Assembly (NCBI RefSeq): GCF_025561445.1
Contig: NZ_CP095096.1
Coordinates: 599,822 to 663,821, forward strand
Length of the DNA stretch: 64,000 bases
Direction: 5' to 3'
Source: Staphylococcus sp. IVB6181
Lineage (GTDB): Bacteria > Bacillota > Bacilli > Staphylococcales > Staphylococcaceae
Of this stretch, positions 35,910-44,225 are shown piece after piece. The position numbers and the translations under genes were made by a program. A model generated the notes under the pieces. It was given only the letters and a program-made list of their open reading frames with translations, did no database searches and had not been told where the DNA came from. The number at the start of each line of letters is the position of its first letter. Within the stretch, counting starts at the first letter, position 1.

Positions 35910-36431
35910 ATGATGAATATCAAGCATATGACAAAGGCACTTTTAGATGAGAAAAATTTTCAAATATTGAAAGTGACTGCAAAGGATCCTAAAACAACTA
36001 AAGAAATAGCATCTTTATTAAAGCTTCCAACTCGCAATCTATACTATGCCATTAAGAAGTTAATTGAAATAGATGCATTGCGTGTTGTTGAGAAGAATAC
36101 AATTGGGAATATGATTGAACATAAATACAGCAGTCAACATTTAGCAGAAATAGATATGAGTATTAATCATGAGCACGATGCAGATATATTCGATAGTTAT
36201 TTAAAACTCTACTTAGTATCTCAGCAAAATGCATTGAGCTTGTTAAAGTCTGATTTAGAAAATGAACCAGAAGAAGATTCAGTCAAACTTATATTGAATG
36301 ATGTTGAATTAACTAAGACACAATGGGAAAAATTTCAAATGCATGTCGGAACTTTTTTTAAGCAACTAGAAGATGAAAAAGATGGATCAAAGGATACCTA
36401 TAGAATATCGCTTGCCGCATATAAAGAATAA
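35910..36431 (+). CDS. winged-helix regulator of the MFS gene
   Basis: A 173-aa protein whose first 70 residues form an ArsR-like winged helix (FQILKVTAKDPKTTKEIASLLKLPTRNLYYAIKKLIEIDALRVVEKN). The rest is helical and acidic, probably for dimerisation or effector binding; no cysteine metal-site motif is visible. It lies six bases after the MFS gene and shares its atypical base composition. Local control of the transporter is the likely role (inference). ATG 35910 or 35913 are equally possible starts. Confidence 0.72.
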   Translation: MMNIKHMTKALLDEKNFQILKVTAKDPKTTKEIASLLKLPTRNLYYAIKKLIEIDALRVVEKNTIGNMIEHKYSSQHLAEIDMSINHEHDADIFDSYLKLYLVSQQNALSLLKSDLENEPEEDSVKLILNDVELTKTQWEKFQMHVGTFFKQLEDEKDGSKDTYRISLAAYKE

Positions 36432-36432
36432 T

Positions 36433-36469
36433 AAATGCACACTTCATTTTTTTGAAGTGTGCATTTTTA
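36433..36469. terminator. bidirectional terminator
   Basis: A perfect 14-bp stem, AAATGCACACTTCA / TGAAGTGTGCATTT, lies between convergent genes. Confidence 0.92.
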
Positions 36470-36474
36470 TAATC

Positions 36475-37089
36475 TTAATGCTGGCTTTGTCTTCTTTTTG
36501 CAATATAGCGATATACAAAGATGATAAGTGCAATTGCGATGATGGCATACATAATGTATGAGTAGGTGTGCATGACGTTTAAAATATCGTGCCAGTTATC
36601 ACTGAGTGATTTGCCTAAGTAGATCAGACCGAAGTTCCAAATGGTTGTACCGATTAATGAAAGTGTCGCAAATGTAACGATGTTCATTTTGTTGACGCCG
36701 GCAGGAATTGTGATTAATACACGCAAGACTGGAACGAAGCGGCAGATAAAGACTGCAATCGGTCCGTATTTTTTAAACCATGCATTAGCACGTTCGACAT
36801 CTTTGCCTTTAAGTTTAATCCATTTACCGTATTTATCGACAAAGCGGTATAGTTTTTGTTCGTTGACAAGGCTGCAGATATAGTAAAGGACTAATAAGCC
36901 GATGAATGAGGCAACAGTCGCAATAATCAGCAGCATCCAAATAGAAATGTGTGATTTAGCAGCTAAAACACCTGCAAAAGTTAAAACGATCTCTGAAGGC
37001 ACAAAGGGCAGAATATTTTCTGAAAGAATCAAAATGAAGATTGCAATATACCCAAAGCGCGAGATAAAGTCTGTCAGTAGTTGTTCCAT
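36475..37089 (-). CDS. DedA-family membrane protein
   Basis: A 204-aa DedA/SNARE-associated (VTT-domain) protein with about five membrane spans. Hallmarks are SENILPFVPSEIVLTFAGVLAA near the N-terminus, and RFVPVLRVLITIPAGVNKMN with the conserved Arg residues. Members are linked to membrane-lipid (undecaprenyl-phosphate or phosphatidylethanolamine) flipping and to proton-motive-force maintenance. Which branch this one belongs to cannot be told here. It is a single gene with no operon partner. Confidence 0.85.
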   Translation of the reverse strand: MEQLLTDFISRFGYIAIFILILSENILPFVPSEIVLTFAGVLAAKSHISIWMLLIIATVASFIGLLVLYYICSLVNEQKLYRFVDKYGKWIKLKGKDVERANAWFKKYGPIAVFICRFVPVLRVLITIPAGVNKMNIVTFATLSLIGTTIWNFGLIYLGKSLSDNWHDILNVMHTYSYIMYAIIAIALIIFVYRYIAKRRQSQH

Positions 37090-37415
37090 GGTAAATAGCA
37101 GTGCTCCTTTAGTTTTATATATCGATTAAATATGTAGTGTATATGTATCGTGATGGGTTGTGTTTTTATGTGTCTAATTTTCATTGTACTAAAAATAGAA
37201 ACGAATAACATCCAATTAGATATTCCTATAGTAAAAAAGTTAAAGGATAGATTATTTCATTGCATGCATATCTAAAATATATTTTTAAAAAATCTAATGC
37301 CGAGTGCAGAATTCGGATAAAAGACAAGTGTGATAAGACTTAGGATTATCAGGATATATCTGTTTGTAATAATATTGTGTAATGCTTAACGTTCATATTT
37401 TTGTAAAAAAGTTAT

Positions 37416-37429
37416 TGTTAACGGTTTCA
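37416..37429 (+). promoter_or_regulatory. CcpA cre site
   Basis: TGTTAACGGTTTCA matches all fixed positions of the cre consensus. It lies 80 bp before the ACS-family transporter gene. Confidence 0.75.
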
Positions 37430-37456
37430 ATTAGTGGTAATATTTACTAGAATAAC

Positions 37457-37477
37457 TTAGGTCATATGATGACCTAA
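37457..37477 (+). promoter_or_regulatory. perfect palindromic operator candidate
   Basis: Arms TTAGGTCAT and ATGACCTAA surround a 3-base centre. It lies 31 bp before the transporter start, so it could block transcription. The regulator is unknown. Confidence 0.55.
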
Positions 37478-37508
37478 TGTATCTTTATTACAGAAAGTTG
37501 GGATATCT

Positions 37509-38783
37509 ATGAGTGAAAGAAAGAGTAACGTACGTTGGTTCTTCGCTTTTGCATTCTTTATTATCGGGGTTATTGCTTATATGGACAGATCTAACATCTC
37601 GTTGATTGCGGCACCTATGATGGAAGATTTACATATGACGAAGGCTCAATTTGGTCTATTGGCAACATTCTTCTCAGCGGGTTATGCCATCATGCAAGTT
37701 CCATCGGGGATTTTAGCGGAGAAATTCGGTCCGCGTAAAATGTTGACGATTGCTTTGATTTGGTGGAGTGCCTTCACGATCTTAACTGGTCTTGTGAAGA
37801 ACCACGGTTTATTATATACAGTCCGTTTCTTATTCGGAGTTGGGGAAGCGCCGATGTATCCATCAAATGCAGTGTTTAACTCTTATTGGTTTACACGTAA
37901 CGAAAAAGGACGTGCATCGAGTGCATTATTAGCCGGTTCATATTTCGGTCCGGTAATTGCGCCGATTGTGACAGTATGGATTGTCAGCATGTTTAATTGG
38001 CAAGCAGTCTTTTATATCTTTGGTGCGGTAGGTTTTGTAATTGCGTTATTATGGGTAATTATCGCAAAAGACTTGCCAGAGCAGCATAAAATGGTCAATG
38101 AAGCAGAAAAACGCTATATCATGGAAGGTCGTGATGTAGTAGATACAGGTGACAAACAATCTGCACCTTGGAGTGCTTTCTTTAAACATTTCAGTTTCTA
38201 TGCAATTGCGATTCAGTACTTTGTTGTACAATTTATCGTTGGTTTATTCTTAATTTGGCTGCCAACGTATGTAATGGAACAATATCACGTGAAATACACA
38301 GCTTTAGGTATTTTAACCGGTGTACCATGGTTAGCAATGTTTATTTGTATCATGGCAGCAGGTGCGATCTCAGATAAAATTTTACAATCAGGAAAATCAC
38401 GTTTTGTGGCACGCGGTACGATTGCGATTATCGGTTTAGTAGTTTTCGGTATCGGTTTATTATTTGCGATCCGCAGTGAAGTCTTAGAAGTCAACATTGC
38501 TTGGTTAGCTGTATGCTTAAGCGGTATGGGTATCGCAACAGGAATGAGCTGGGCAGCTGCTGCAGATATCGGACGCAACTTCTCAGGTACAGTATCAGGC
38601 TGGATGAACTTATGGGGTAATGTCGGTGCGATGTTAAGTCCGTTAATTGCGGGTATTTTAGCAGAATTAATCGGCTGGACTTGGACATTGCAGTCATTAT
38701 TGATTTTAATTGCAGTTGCTGTATTTATGTGGTTCTTTGTTAAACCGGATGAACCGCTTGTGGTCGATAAATCAAAATTGTAA
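37509..38783 (+). CDS. ACS-family MFS transporter (hexuronate/sugar-acid type)
   Basis: A 424-aa anion:cation symporter family protein with twelve membrane segments. YMDRSNISLIAAPMMEDLHMTKAQFGLLATFFSAGYAIMQVPSGILAEKFGPRKML is the classical ACS start, seen in ExuT, GudP and DgoT for hexuronate, glucarate and galactonate. The cre site indicates a role in carbon uptake. No sugar-acid catabolic gene adjoins it, so the substrate stays open. AGAAAG precedes the ATG. Confidence 0.85.
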   Translation: MSERKSNVRWFFAFAFFIIGVIAYMDRSNISLIAAPMMEDLHMTKAQFGLLATFFSAGYAIMQVPSGILAEKFGPRKMLTIALIWWSAFTILTGLVKNHGLLYTVRFLFGVGEAPMYPSNAVFNSYWFTRNEKGRASSALLAGSYFGPVIAPIVTVWIVSMFNWQAVFYIFGAVGFVIALLWVIIAKDLPEQHKMVNEAEKRYIMEGRDVVDTGDKQSAPWSAFFKHFSFYAIAIQYFVVQFIVGLFLIWLPTYVMEQYHVKYTALGILTGVPWLAMFICIMAAGAISDKILQSGKSRFVARGTIAIIGLVVFGIGLLFAIRSEVLEVNIAWLAVCLSGMGIATGMSWAAAADIGRNFSGTVSGWMNLWGNVGAMLSPLIAGILAELIGWTWTLQSLLILIAVAVFMWFFVKPDEPLVVDKSKL

Positions 38784-38937
38784 TTTGACAAAAACATAAG
38801 CTTTATACAAGATTTAGTCAATAAGGTCATGTTATTATAGGTCAGTGTAAGGGGCTTGCTTATAGAACATGGCCTGTTTGTATGTATTCACTTTGCGTTT
38901 GATAATAGATGCAATTATGTTATGTATGGTTGATAGG

Positions 38938-38958
38938 TACATTTTTGGGGAAAATGTA
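38938..38958 (+). promoter_or_regulatory. palindromic operator candidate before the ABM gene
   Basis: TACATTTT and AAAATGTA surround TGGGG. The repeat ends about 18 bp upstream of a TATAAT (about 38977) and 39 bp before the gene. The regulator is unknown. Confidence 0.45.
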
Positions 38959-38997
38959 ACATGTTGATTTTATATAATTATAGAGAGGTATAGAAAT

Positions 38998-39300
38998 ATG
39001 ATTACAGTTATTGTTAATACAAAAGTAAGCGACATGAACTACGACAGATACTTAGAGCTGATGGGGCAGCTTGTCGCAGCTTCGCAAGCAGAAGCATCCA
39101 ACCATAGTTATGAGCATTATGAAAATGCGAATATTCCTAATTCCTTTGCGATTATTGAGCAATGGAGTTGCGAAGAAGGTTTCGAAAATCATAAAAAGTC
39201 AGATCATTTCCAAGTATATTGGAAAGAAGTTGTACAGTTATGTTTAGATGAACCGAAAATTACAGTGTTCGATGATGCGGAAGCATTGTCAGAAAAGTAA
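38998..39300 (+). CDS. antibiotic biosynthesis monooxygenase (ABM) domain protein
   Basis: A 100-aa single ABM-domain protein of the YgiN/quinol-monooxygenase-like group with a ferredoxin-like dimeric fold. The conserved HYENANIPNSFAIIEQWSCEEGFENHKKSDHF core is present. Members act on quinols or simply degrade small aromatic compounds without a cofactor. It is not IsdG/IsdI, because the heme-ligand pattern is absent. Its own promoter and palindrome suggest independent control. The substrate is unknown. Confidence 0.8.
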   Translation: MITVIVNTKVSDMNYDRYLELMGQLVAASQAEASNHSYEHYENANIPNSFAIIEQWSCEEGFENHKKSDHFQVYWKEVVQLCLDEPKITVFDDAEALSEK

Positions 39301-39400
39301 GCGTAATGCAAGGCAGCCTGCATCTTTAATGCTATAATAGAGATTAATAAAGGAAAGATACGATGTCAGCAAATTCGTATTTATAAGGAGATTGAAAGTT

Positions 39401-40099
39401 ATGATTTACCAACATGGAACGTTAGCAACGTTAATGGCCGGAATGCTGCAAGGAACTGTTTCAATTAATGATATGCTGGAACAGGGCGATATGGGTATCG
39501 GTACGTTAACAGGTTGCGACGGTGAAGTTATATTTGTCAACGGCAATGCATACCACGCAAATGAATACGGTGAATTCAGACGTTTGAACGGAGATGAAAT
39601 GCTGCCGTTCGCAACGATAACTAAATTTGATCCGACACAATCTTTTGAAGTTATGGAAGTAACGAAACAAGATGCGTTATATGATCAGATTTTACAACGA
39701 ATGAAAAGCCGAAACTTGTTTTCAGCGATTCGCATTGACGGCAGTTTCAACCATGTACATGTACGCATGATGCCTAAACAAGAACCGCCTTATGAACGAT
39801 TAATGACATCGGTGAATCGTCAGCCGGAACATCATTATGATTATGTGAACGGTACAATTGTAGGTTTCTTTACACCTGAATTGTTCCATGGTGTAGGTTC
39901 TGCCGGCTTCCATCTGCATTTCGTCGATCAAGACCGTACAGTAGGCGGACATATTTTAGGCTTTGAATTAGAACGCGGCAGTGTGGATATCAGTGATGCT
40001 GAAACATTCGAGCAGCACTTCCCGACACAAGATGAAGCGTTCTTAGAAGCGGATATCGATTATGAAAATATTGATGAAGAAATCAGAATGGCTGAATAA
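39401..40099 (+). CDS. budA: alpha-acetolactate decarboxylase
   Basis: A 232-aa enzyme that converts alpha-acetolactate to acetoin, relieving acid stress and draining pyruvate. Zinc ligands are expected among the His residues of HVHVRMMPKQEPPYE and HLHFVDQDRTVGGH, with the conserved Glu in the FELERG stretch. AAGGAG at 39385-39390 fixes ATG 39401; the TTG at 39392 is too close. Acetolactate synthase is not adjacent, so the two steps are encoded apart, unlike the usual alsSD/budAB operon. Confidence 0.93.
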   Translation: MIYQHGTLATLMAGMLQGTVSINDMLEQGDMGIGTLTGCDGEVIFVNGNAYHANEYGEFRRLNGDEMLPFATITKFDPTQSFEVMEVTKQDALYDQILQRMKSRNLFSAIRIDGSFNHVHVRMMPKQEPPYERLMTSVNRQPEHHYDYVNGTIVGFFTPELFHGVGSAGFHLHFVDQDRTVGGHILGFELERGSVDISDAETFEQHFPTQDEAFLEADIDYENIDEEIRMAE

Positions 40100-40253
40100 C
40101 ATATCGCAATGATTATTTAACGTCACGGTATAATACGAAAGTATTATATCTTGGCGTTTTTGTTTTGTCTCATTTGTTGTTGCATAATTCAATAGACGTT
40201 CATGATACAATAGGTACGTTGATCAATAGAGAAAAGGAAAGGAGTATCAACGG

Positions 40254-42179
40254 ATGATGCATTATTTAAGCTCGCTTTTTAAATTCAAGAAGCAGAATAT
40301 TAATATTAGTAAGGGGACAAGACAAGGTCTGTTAATGCTCATCCCGTTATTAATAGGCTATTTAACCGGTTACTTTCAATACGGCTTATTAGCAGCAACC
40401 GGTACGCTGACTAATATTTATGTCTTCGGCGGTTCCAATAAGTCTAAATTGCGTATTTTATGGTGGTGTACCATCGGCTTTACACTCTGTATTATGCTAG
40501 GAACTATCACTGTTTCGATTCCTTTATTATTCGGACTGATATTATTAATCGTGACAGTGGTAACTTATTATATTTTCAGTGCATTAGAGATTCCAGGGCC
40601 TTCGGCTACTTTCTTTATCGTAACGTTTGCATTGCCGATTAATATGCCGATTGCACCGGATGAAGCATTGGTTCGCGGTTTCTTTGTTTTCTTAGGCGGA
40701 CTTTTTACGATTACAGTCGTCACAATATTATTGAAGTCGCAAAAGAAAAATACCCAAGAACGTGCAATTGAAGGAGAATATCAGTCTTTGCTTCAATTGT
40801 TCAAGGATTTCTCAGACAAGGAAAAATTCAAACAAACAGCTGAAAAATTAGTCGGTCAATTCAAAGCGACAGACAAACAGCTGATCACTTCATTTACTTC
40901 AAGCAAGAAACAATCAGAACAGCTCCAAAGACTATATTTGCTGCATAATAATGCAGAAGGTATATTCGCAGAATTACTAGAATTAAATACGAAAGAAATC
41001 GAAACACTGCCTGATGTGCTGATTGATATGATGGAATACATTGAACGCAGTGTCTTTTCAACAATAGACGAAAGTACAACGCTGCAATGGAAGGAAACAG
41101 TCGATATCCCTGTTGTTTTCCAACGATTGGAGAAACAAATTTATCGTACTGATGAAATCTTGCACAGTCCGACAGGACAAATCGAATACGAAGCACATTT
41201 ACGTCAGCCGCTTTACGGCAAACAATTGAAATACAACCTGACACTAGACTCATTAGTATTTATGAATACGATGCGTTATTTAATTATCATGGGTGCAGCA
41301 GTATTTATTGCCTTGATGTTTGATTTTGATAAAGCGTACTGGATTCCATTAACAGCACATACTATCTTAATCGGTACACATACCATTCATAGTATGGAAC
41401 GTGCTGTTGCACGTACTATCGGTACCTTTGTCGGTGTCTTATTATTAACACTCATTTTAATGCTGCATCCGCCTATGGTGATCAGTATTTTAGTATTAGC
41501 ACTCAGTGCCACATTAACTGAGATTATCATCGGTGCGAACTATGCCGTTGCGATGATTTTTATTACGACACAAGTGATCATGCTGAATGGTTTAGCTTCA
41601 GGCAAATTATCGATACTCATCGCATTGCCGCGAGTAGTAGATGTAATTATCGGTGTTATTATCGCAGTTATCGGACTGTTGATTTTAGGTCGCAAGAATG
41701 CATCTCAAACATTGCCGGGTGCGATTGCGGAGGTCGTTCGCTATGAAATGTCATTCTTCTATTATGTGTTCTCTAAAAATAAATATTTAAGCAACAATGA
41801 ACCTAAATACAGCGAATTGAAACTGAGCATTAAATTGAGCAATATGAACAGTATGTATAATAATGCACACGGTGAATTGTTCGCAGACAGTACGAAGATC
41901 AGTGCGTATTATCCGATTATCTTTGCGCTGGAAGAAATCAGCTTCATGTTATCGAGAGCACAAAATAATCCGAACCCGCAAACCATTGATGACGTGGTCA
42001 TGGGACAATATTTGATTGTATTTGAAGATATCGCAGCGCATTTTGAAAAGCATGTGCCGATTTATCAAGGTACAGGCTTGCCATCACTGCCGCAATACGT
42101 CAATATTCGAACAGCCTTATTAAACATTCAGCAATATGCACGTCTCAAAAGCAATGAAACGGTTGAGCAGCCGAATTAA
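40254..42179 (+). CDS. FUSC-family membrane protein
   Basis: A 641-aa protein of the FUSC/aromatic-acid-exporter (YccS/AaeB-like) superfamily. It has a duplicated layout: four or five membrane helices near the N-terminus (residues 20-160), a soluble helical domain, and a second membrane block near residues 345-480, then a soluble tail. It probably exports hydrophobic acids or similar compounds. AAGGAAAGGAG precedes the ATG. The DUF2188 gene follows after 42 bp and may be cotranscribed. Confidence 0.8.
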   Translation: MMHYLSSLFKFKKQNINISKGTRQGLLMLIPLLIGYLTGYFQYGLLAATGTLTNIYVFGGSNKSKLRILWWCTIGFTLCIMLGTITVSIPLLFGLILLIVTVVTYYIFSALEIPGPSATFFIVTFALPINMPIAPDEALVRGFFVFLGGLFTITVVTILLKSQKKNTQERAIEGEYQSLLQLFKDFSDKEKFKQTAEKLVGQFKATDKQLITSFTSSKKQSEQLQRLYLLHNNAEGIFAELLELNTKEIETLPDVLIDMMEYIERSVFSTIDESTTLQWKETVDIPVVFQRLEKQIYRTDEILHSPTGQIEYEAHLRQPLYGKQLKYNLTLDSLVFMNTMRYLIIMGAAVFIALMFDFDKAYWIPLTAHTILIGTHTIHSMERAVARTIGTFVGVLLLTLILMLHPPMVISILVLALSATLTEIIIGANYAVAMIFITTQVIMLNGLASGKLSILIALPRVVDVIIGVIIAVIGLLILGRKNASQTLPGAIAEVVRYEMSFFYYVFSKNKYLSNNEPKYSELKLSIKLSNMNSMYNNAHGELFADSTKISAYYPIIFALEEISFMLSRAQNNPNPQTIDDVVMGQYLIVFEDIAAHFEKHVPIYQGTGLPSLPQYVNIRTALLNIQQYARLKSNETVEQPN

Positions 42180-42221
42180 GTGGTAGTTATACTATAAAGC
42201 TATTCTATTAGGAGGTTGCTT

Positions 42222-42626
42222 ATGCCTTGGACTTTATATGATTATCCGAATTCATGGAAGAATTTTGAGCCGTTAGAACGTAAGAAAGCCATCGATATCG
42301 GCAATGCGCTGTTAAAAGACGGTTACGATGAAAGTACTGCGATTCCGATTGCGACAAAACAAGCTGAATCGTGGTATCAAGATGCGACTAAGAAAGAACG
42401 CGAAGCATTGGAAGATAAAGATGTGACGCAGCATAAAAAAGATAAAGATGCACGCCCGAAATTAAATGATAATGATGTAGAAGTATATCAAGAAGATGAC
42501 AAGTGGAAAGTACGGACATATGGTGCGAAACGTGCAGCAGATGAGTATGATACGAAAGAAAAGGCAGTACAGCGTGCTGAAGAAATTGCGAAAAACCGCA
42601 ACACACAAGTACATGTCAAATCTTAG
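42222..42626 (+). CDS. DUF2188-domain protein
   Basis: A 134-aa soluble, highly charged protein. The N-terminal half (MPWTLYDYPNSWKNFEPLERKKAIDIGNALLKDGYDESTAIPIATKQAESWY) resembles small ChaB/YdfO-like helical proteins. The C-terminal half (VEVYQEDDKWKVRTYGAKRAADEYDTKEKAVQRAEEIAKNRNTQVHVKS) is a clear DUF2188 repeat. Such proteins are often under general-stress control. AGGAGG precedes ATG 42222. Function unknown. Confidence 0.8.
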   Translation: MPWTLYDYPNSWKNFEPLERKKAIDIGNALLKDGYDESTAIPIATKQAESWYQDATKKEREALEDKDVTQHKKDKDARPKLNDNDVEVYQEDDKWKVRTYGAKRAADEYDTKEKAVQRAEEIAKNRNTQVHVKS

Positions 42627-42663
42627 TACTAAAAGCATTTTATGATTATTTTATTGAATAGCC

Positions 42664-42669
42664 GGGTAT
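42664..42669 (+). promoter_or_regulatory. sigma-B-like -10 of candidate sRNA
   Basis: GGGTAT equals the staphylococcal sigma-B -10 hexamer, 11 bases before a stable stem-loop. A weak -35 (GATTAT, 15-bp spacing) precedes it; the usual GTTT is absent. Confidence 0.4.
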
Positions 42670-42676
42670 TTAATAA

Positions 42677-42803
42677 TTACTGATTCACAGCACTGCGGCA
42701 GAAACGGCAAAACTGAGCGTGCCGCATAGTGAATCAAGGGAGCAACAGAAACGTTTACTCATAATGAAAGCCTCTTAACAGTCGATGTTAAGAGGCTTTT
42801 TGT
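42677..42803 (+). ncRNA. candidate small structured RNA
   Basis: This 127-base stretch lies between the DUF2188 gene and cobW. It starts just after a GGGTAT -10. The 5' half folds into a long stem-loop: TGATTCAC with GTGAATCA, then TGCGGCA with TGCCGCA, with a bulge of five bases against two and a loop of about 18. A single-stranded purine-rich stretch with AAGGGAGC follows. It ends in the strong terminator 42768-42803. It has no reading frame. A sigma-B-dependent regulatory RNA of the RsaA kind is a possibility (inference). Confidence 0.5.
42768..42803 (+). terminator. terminator of candidate sRNA / DUF2188 transcript
   Basis: A perfect 13-bp stem, AAGCCTCTTAACA / TGTTAAGAGGCTT, with T5 on the plus strand. 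The minus-strand tail is poor, so it favours plus-strand transcripts. Confidence 0.85.
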
Positions 42804-42810
42804 TCATTTA

Positions 42811-44010
42811 TTAAGCTTGTGTAATTTGCCAGCCGTAAGGTTCTGGTAATTGTGACCAGTCTTGTTCGTATTCTTCTGTTGTTAATAAGCATTCGTCTAA
42901 TTCTTTTGTCAGTTTTTCTTGGTCTAAGTCAGTACCGATGATTACGAATTGTGTATGGCGGTCTCCGAATTCAGGATCCCAGTTTTCTCGTACATCGTCA
43001 CGTTCATGCAAGATTTCTCGTTGCTGCTGCTCTGACATTGCTGCGACCCAGAAAGTGACAGGGTGAATAGATACAGATGAACCTGCTTGTGAGATTAAGC
43101 ATGCAACATGGTTATATTGTGCAAGCCAAACAATCCCTTTAGCACGTACAATTGTATTGGGCATATTTTCCAACCACTTATGGAAGCGTTCTGCATGGAA
43201 AGGCAGACGGCGTTCGTAAACAAATGATGAAATGCCGTATTCTTCAGTTTCAGGTGTGTGGTTCGCGTGGCCGCCTTCAGTTAATTCTTGAAGCCATCCT
43301 GCTGAGTTGCTGGCTTTTTCAAAGTCGAATAAGCTTGTATTTAAAACATCGCTTAATTCTACTTTAGAGTTTTGTGTGCGAATGAATTTCGCAGTCGGCT
43401 GCAACTTGCGCAAGATACCTTCTAATTTATCTAATTCTTCTTTAGAAACTAAGTCTGTTTTGTTTAATACTAAAACATCGCAGAATTCAACTTGGTCGAT
43501 TAATAAGTCTGCGATAGTACGTTCGTCTTCGTCGCTAGCACCTTGGTCGCGGTCTACAAGCAAATCTTCTGATTTGATGTCATTGATGAAACGGTTAGCA
43601 TCCACCACTGTGACCATTGTATCTAAGCGGCAGATACGTGTTAAATCGATACCTAATTCATCATCAATATATGAAAATGTTTGTGCGACAGGTACAGGCT
43701 CTGAAATACCTGTAGATTCGATAACGATTTGATCGATACCGCCGCGTTTAACGATGTTTTCAACTTCTTGAAGCAAGTCTTCACGCAATGTACAGCAAAT
43801 ACAGCCGTTTGATAATTCAACAAGCTTTTCATCTGTACGTGACAAACCGCCGCCTTGTACGACTAAGTCTTTATCGATATTGACTTCGCTCATGTCATTG
43901 ACAATTACTGCAATACGCAAGCCTTCTCTGTTTTGCAGAATATGGTTAAGTAATGTTGTTTTCCCTGAACCTAGGTAACCACTTAATACAGTTACTGGTA
44001 TTTTAGCCAT
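42811..44010 (-). CDS. CobW/COG0523 GTPase, zinc metallochaperone (ZagA/YciC type)
   Basis: A 399-aa G3E GTPase. Walker A is GYLGSGKTT (residues 11-19), the metal-binding CxCC motif is GCICC (69-73), the G4 motif is VLNKTDLV, and a C-terminal CobW_C domain starts near [14 protein letters not shown]. Length and the Zur box match B. subtilis YciC/ZagA, which delivers zinc to client proteins (FolE2-type or others) under zinc limitation. AGGAGG precedes the ATG. Cobalamin synthesis genes are absent, so a zinc role is favoured over CobW proper. Confidence 0.88.
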   Translation of the reverse strand: MAKIPVTVLSGYLGSGKTTLLNHILQNREGLRIAVIVNDMSEVNIDKDLVVQGGGLSRTDEKLVELSNGCICCTLREDLLQEVENIVKRGGIDQIVIESTGISEPVPVAQTFSYIDDELGIDLTRICRLDTMVTVVDANRFINDIKSEDLLVDRDQGASDEDERTIADLLIDQVEFCDVLVLNKTDLVSKEELDKLEGILRKLQPTAKFIRTQNSKVELSDVLNTSLFDFEKASNSAGWLQELTEGGHANHTPETEEYGISSFVYERRLPFHAERFHKWLENMPNTIVRAKGIVWLAQYNHVACLISQAGSSVSIHPVTFWVAAMSEQQQREILHERDDVRENWDPEFGDRHTQFVIIGTDLDQEKLTKELDECLLTTEEYEQDWSQLPEPYGWQITQA

Positions 44011-44041
44011 AAATAAATCCTCCTATTATATATACACACGT

Positions 44042-44064
44042 TTAATCGTAATTATTACGATTTA
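44042..44064 (-). promoter_or_regulatory. Zur box of the CobW/ZagA gene
   Basis: TTAATCGTAAT-T-ATTACGATTTA is an almost perfect match to the Zur consensus, 32 bp before the start codon. Confidence 0.88.
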
Positions 44065-44225
44065 TATTGTATAGAAAAAAAGGTTGCAGCGCAAGGAGCG
44101 GCGCTCATGTTATAAAGATAGAAAGTTATAACTTATTTCGATTTAGTTTATTTTAGAGTGGCAAATAATTAAGTTTGCATGCTAACTCCGTTATAATGAA
44201 GCTAAGCAAAGAACGGGGGATTATT

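Larger units (their letters stand above)
37090..37508. other. 419-bp intergenic region before the ACS transporter
   Basis: AT-rich sequence with no coding frame. Its last 100 bp hold a full-consensus cre (37416-37429) and a 9-bp-arm palindrome (37457-37477). Nothing is identified in 37130-37400. Confidence 0.6.

Noticed and set aside
34557..36469. Prophage or integrative element around the AT-rich MFS cassette
   Set aside because: No integrase, att repeat, tRNA or phage gene; only two genes differ in composition.
42653..42760. Riboswitch or T-box controlling a downstream gene
   Set aside because: No plus-strand gene follows; the next gene (cobW type) is convergent, so a leader role is not possible on this strand.
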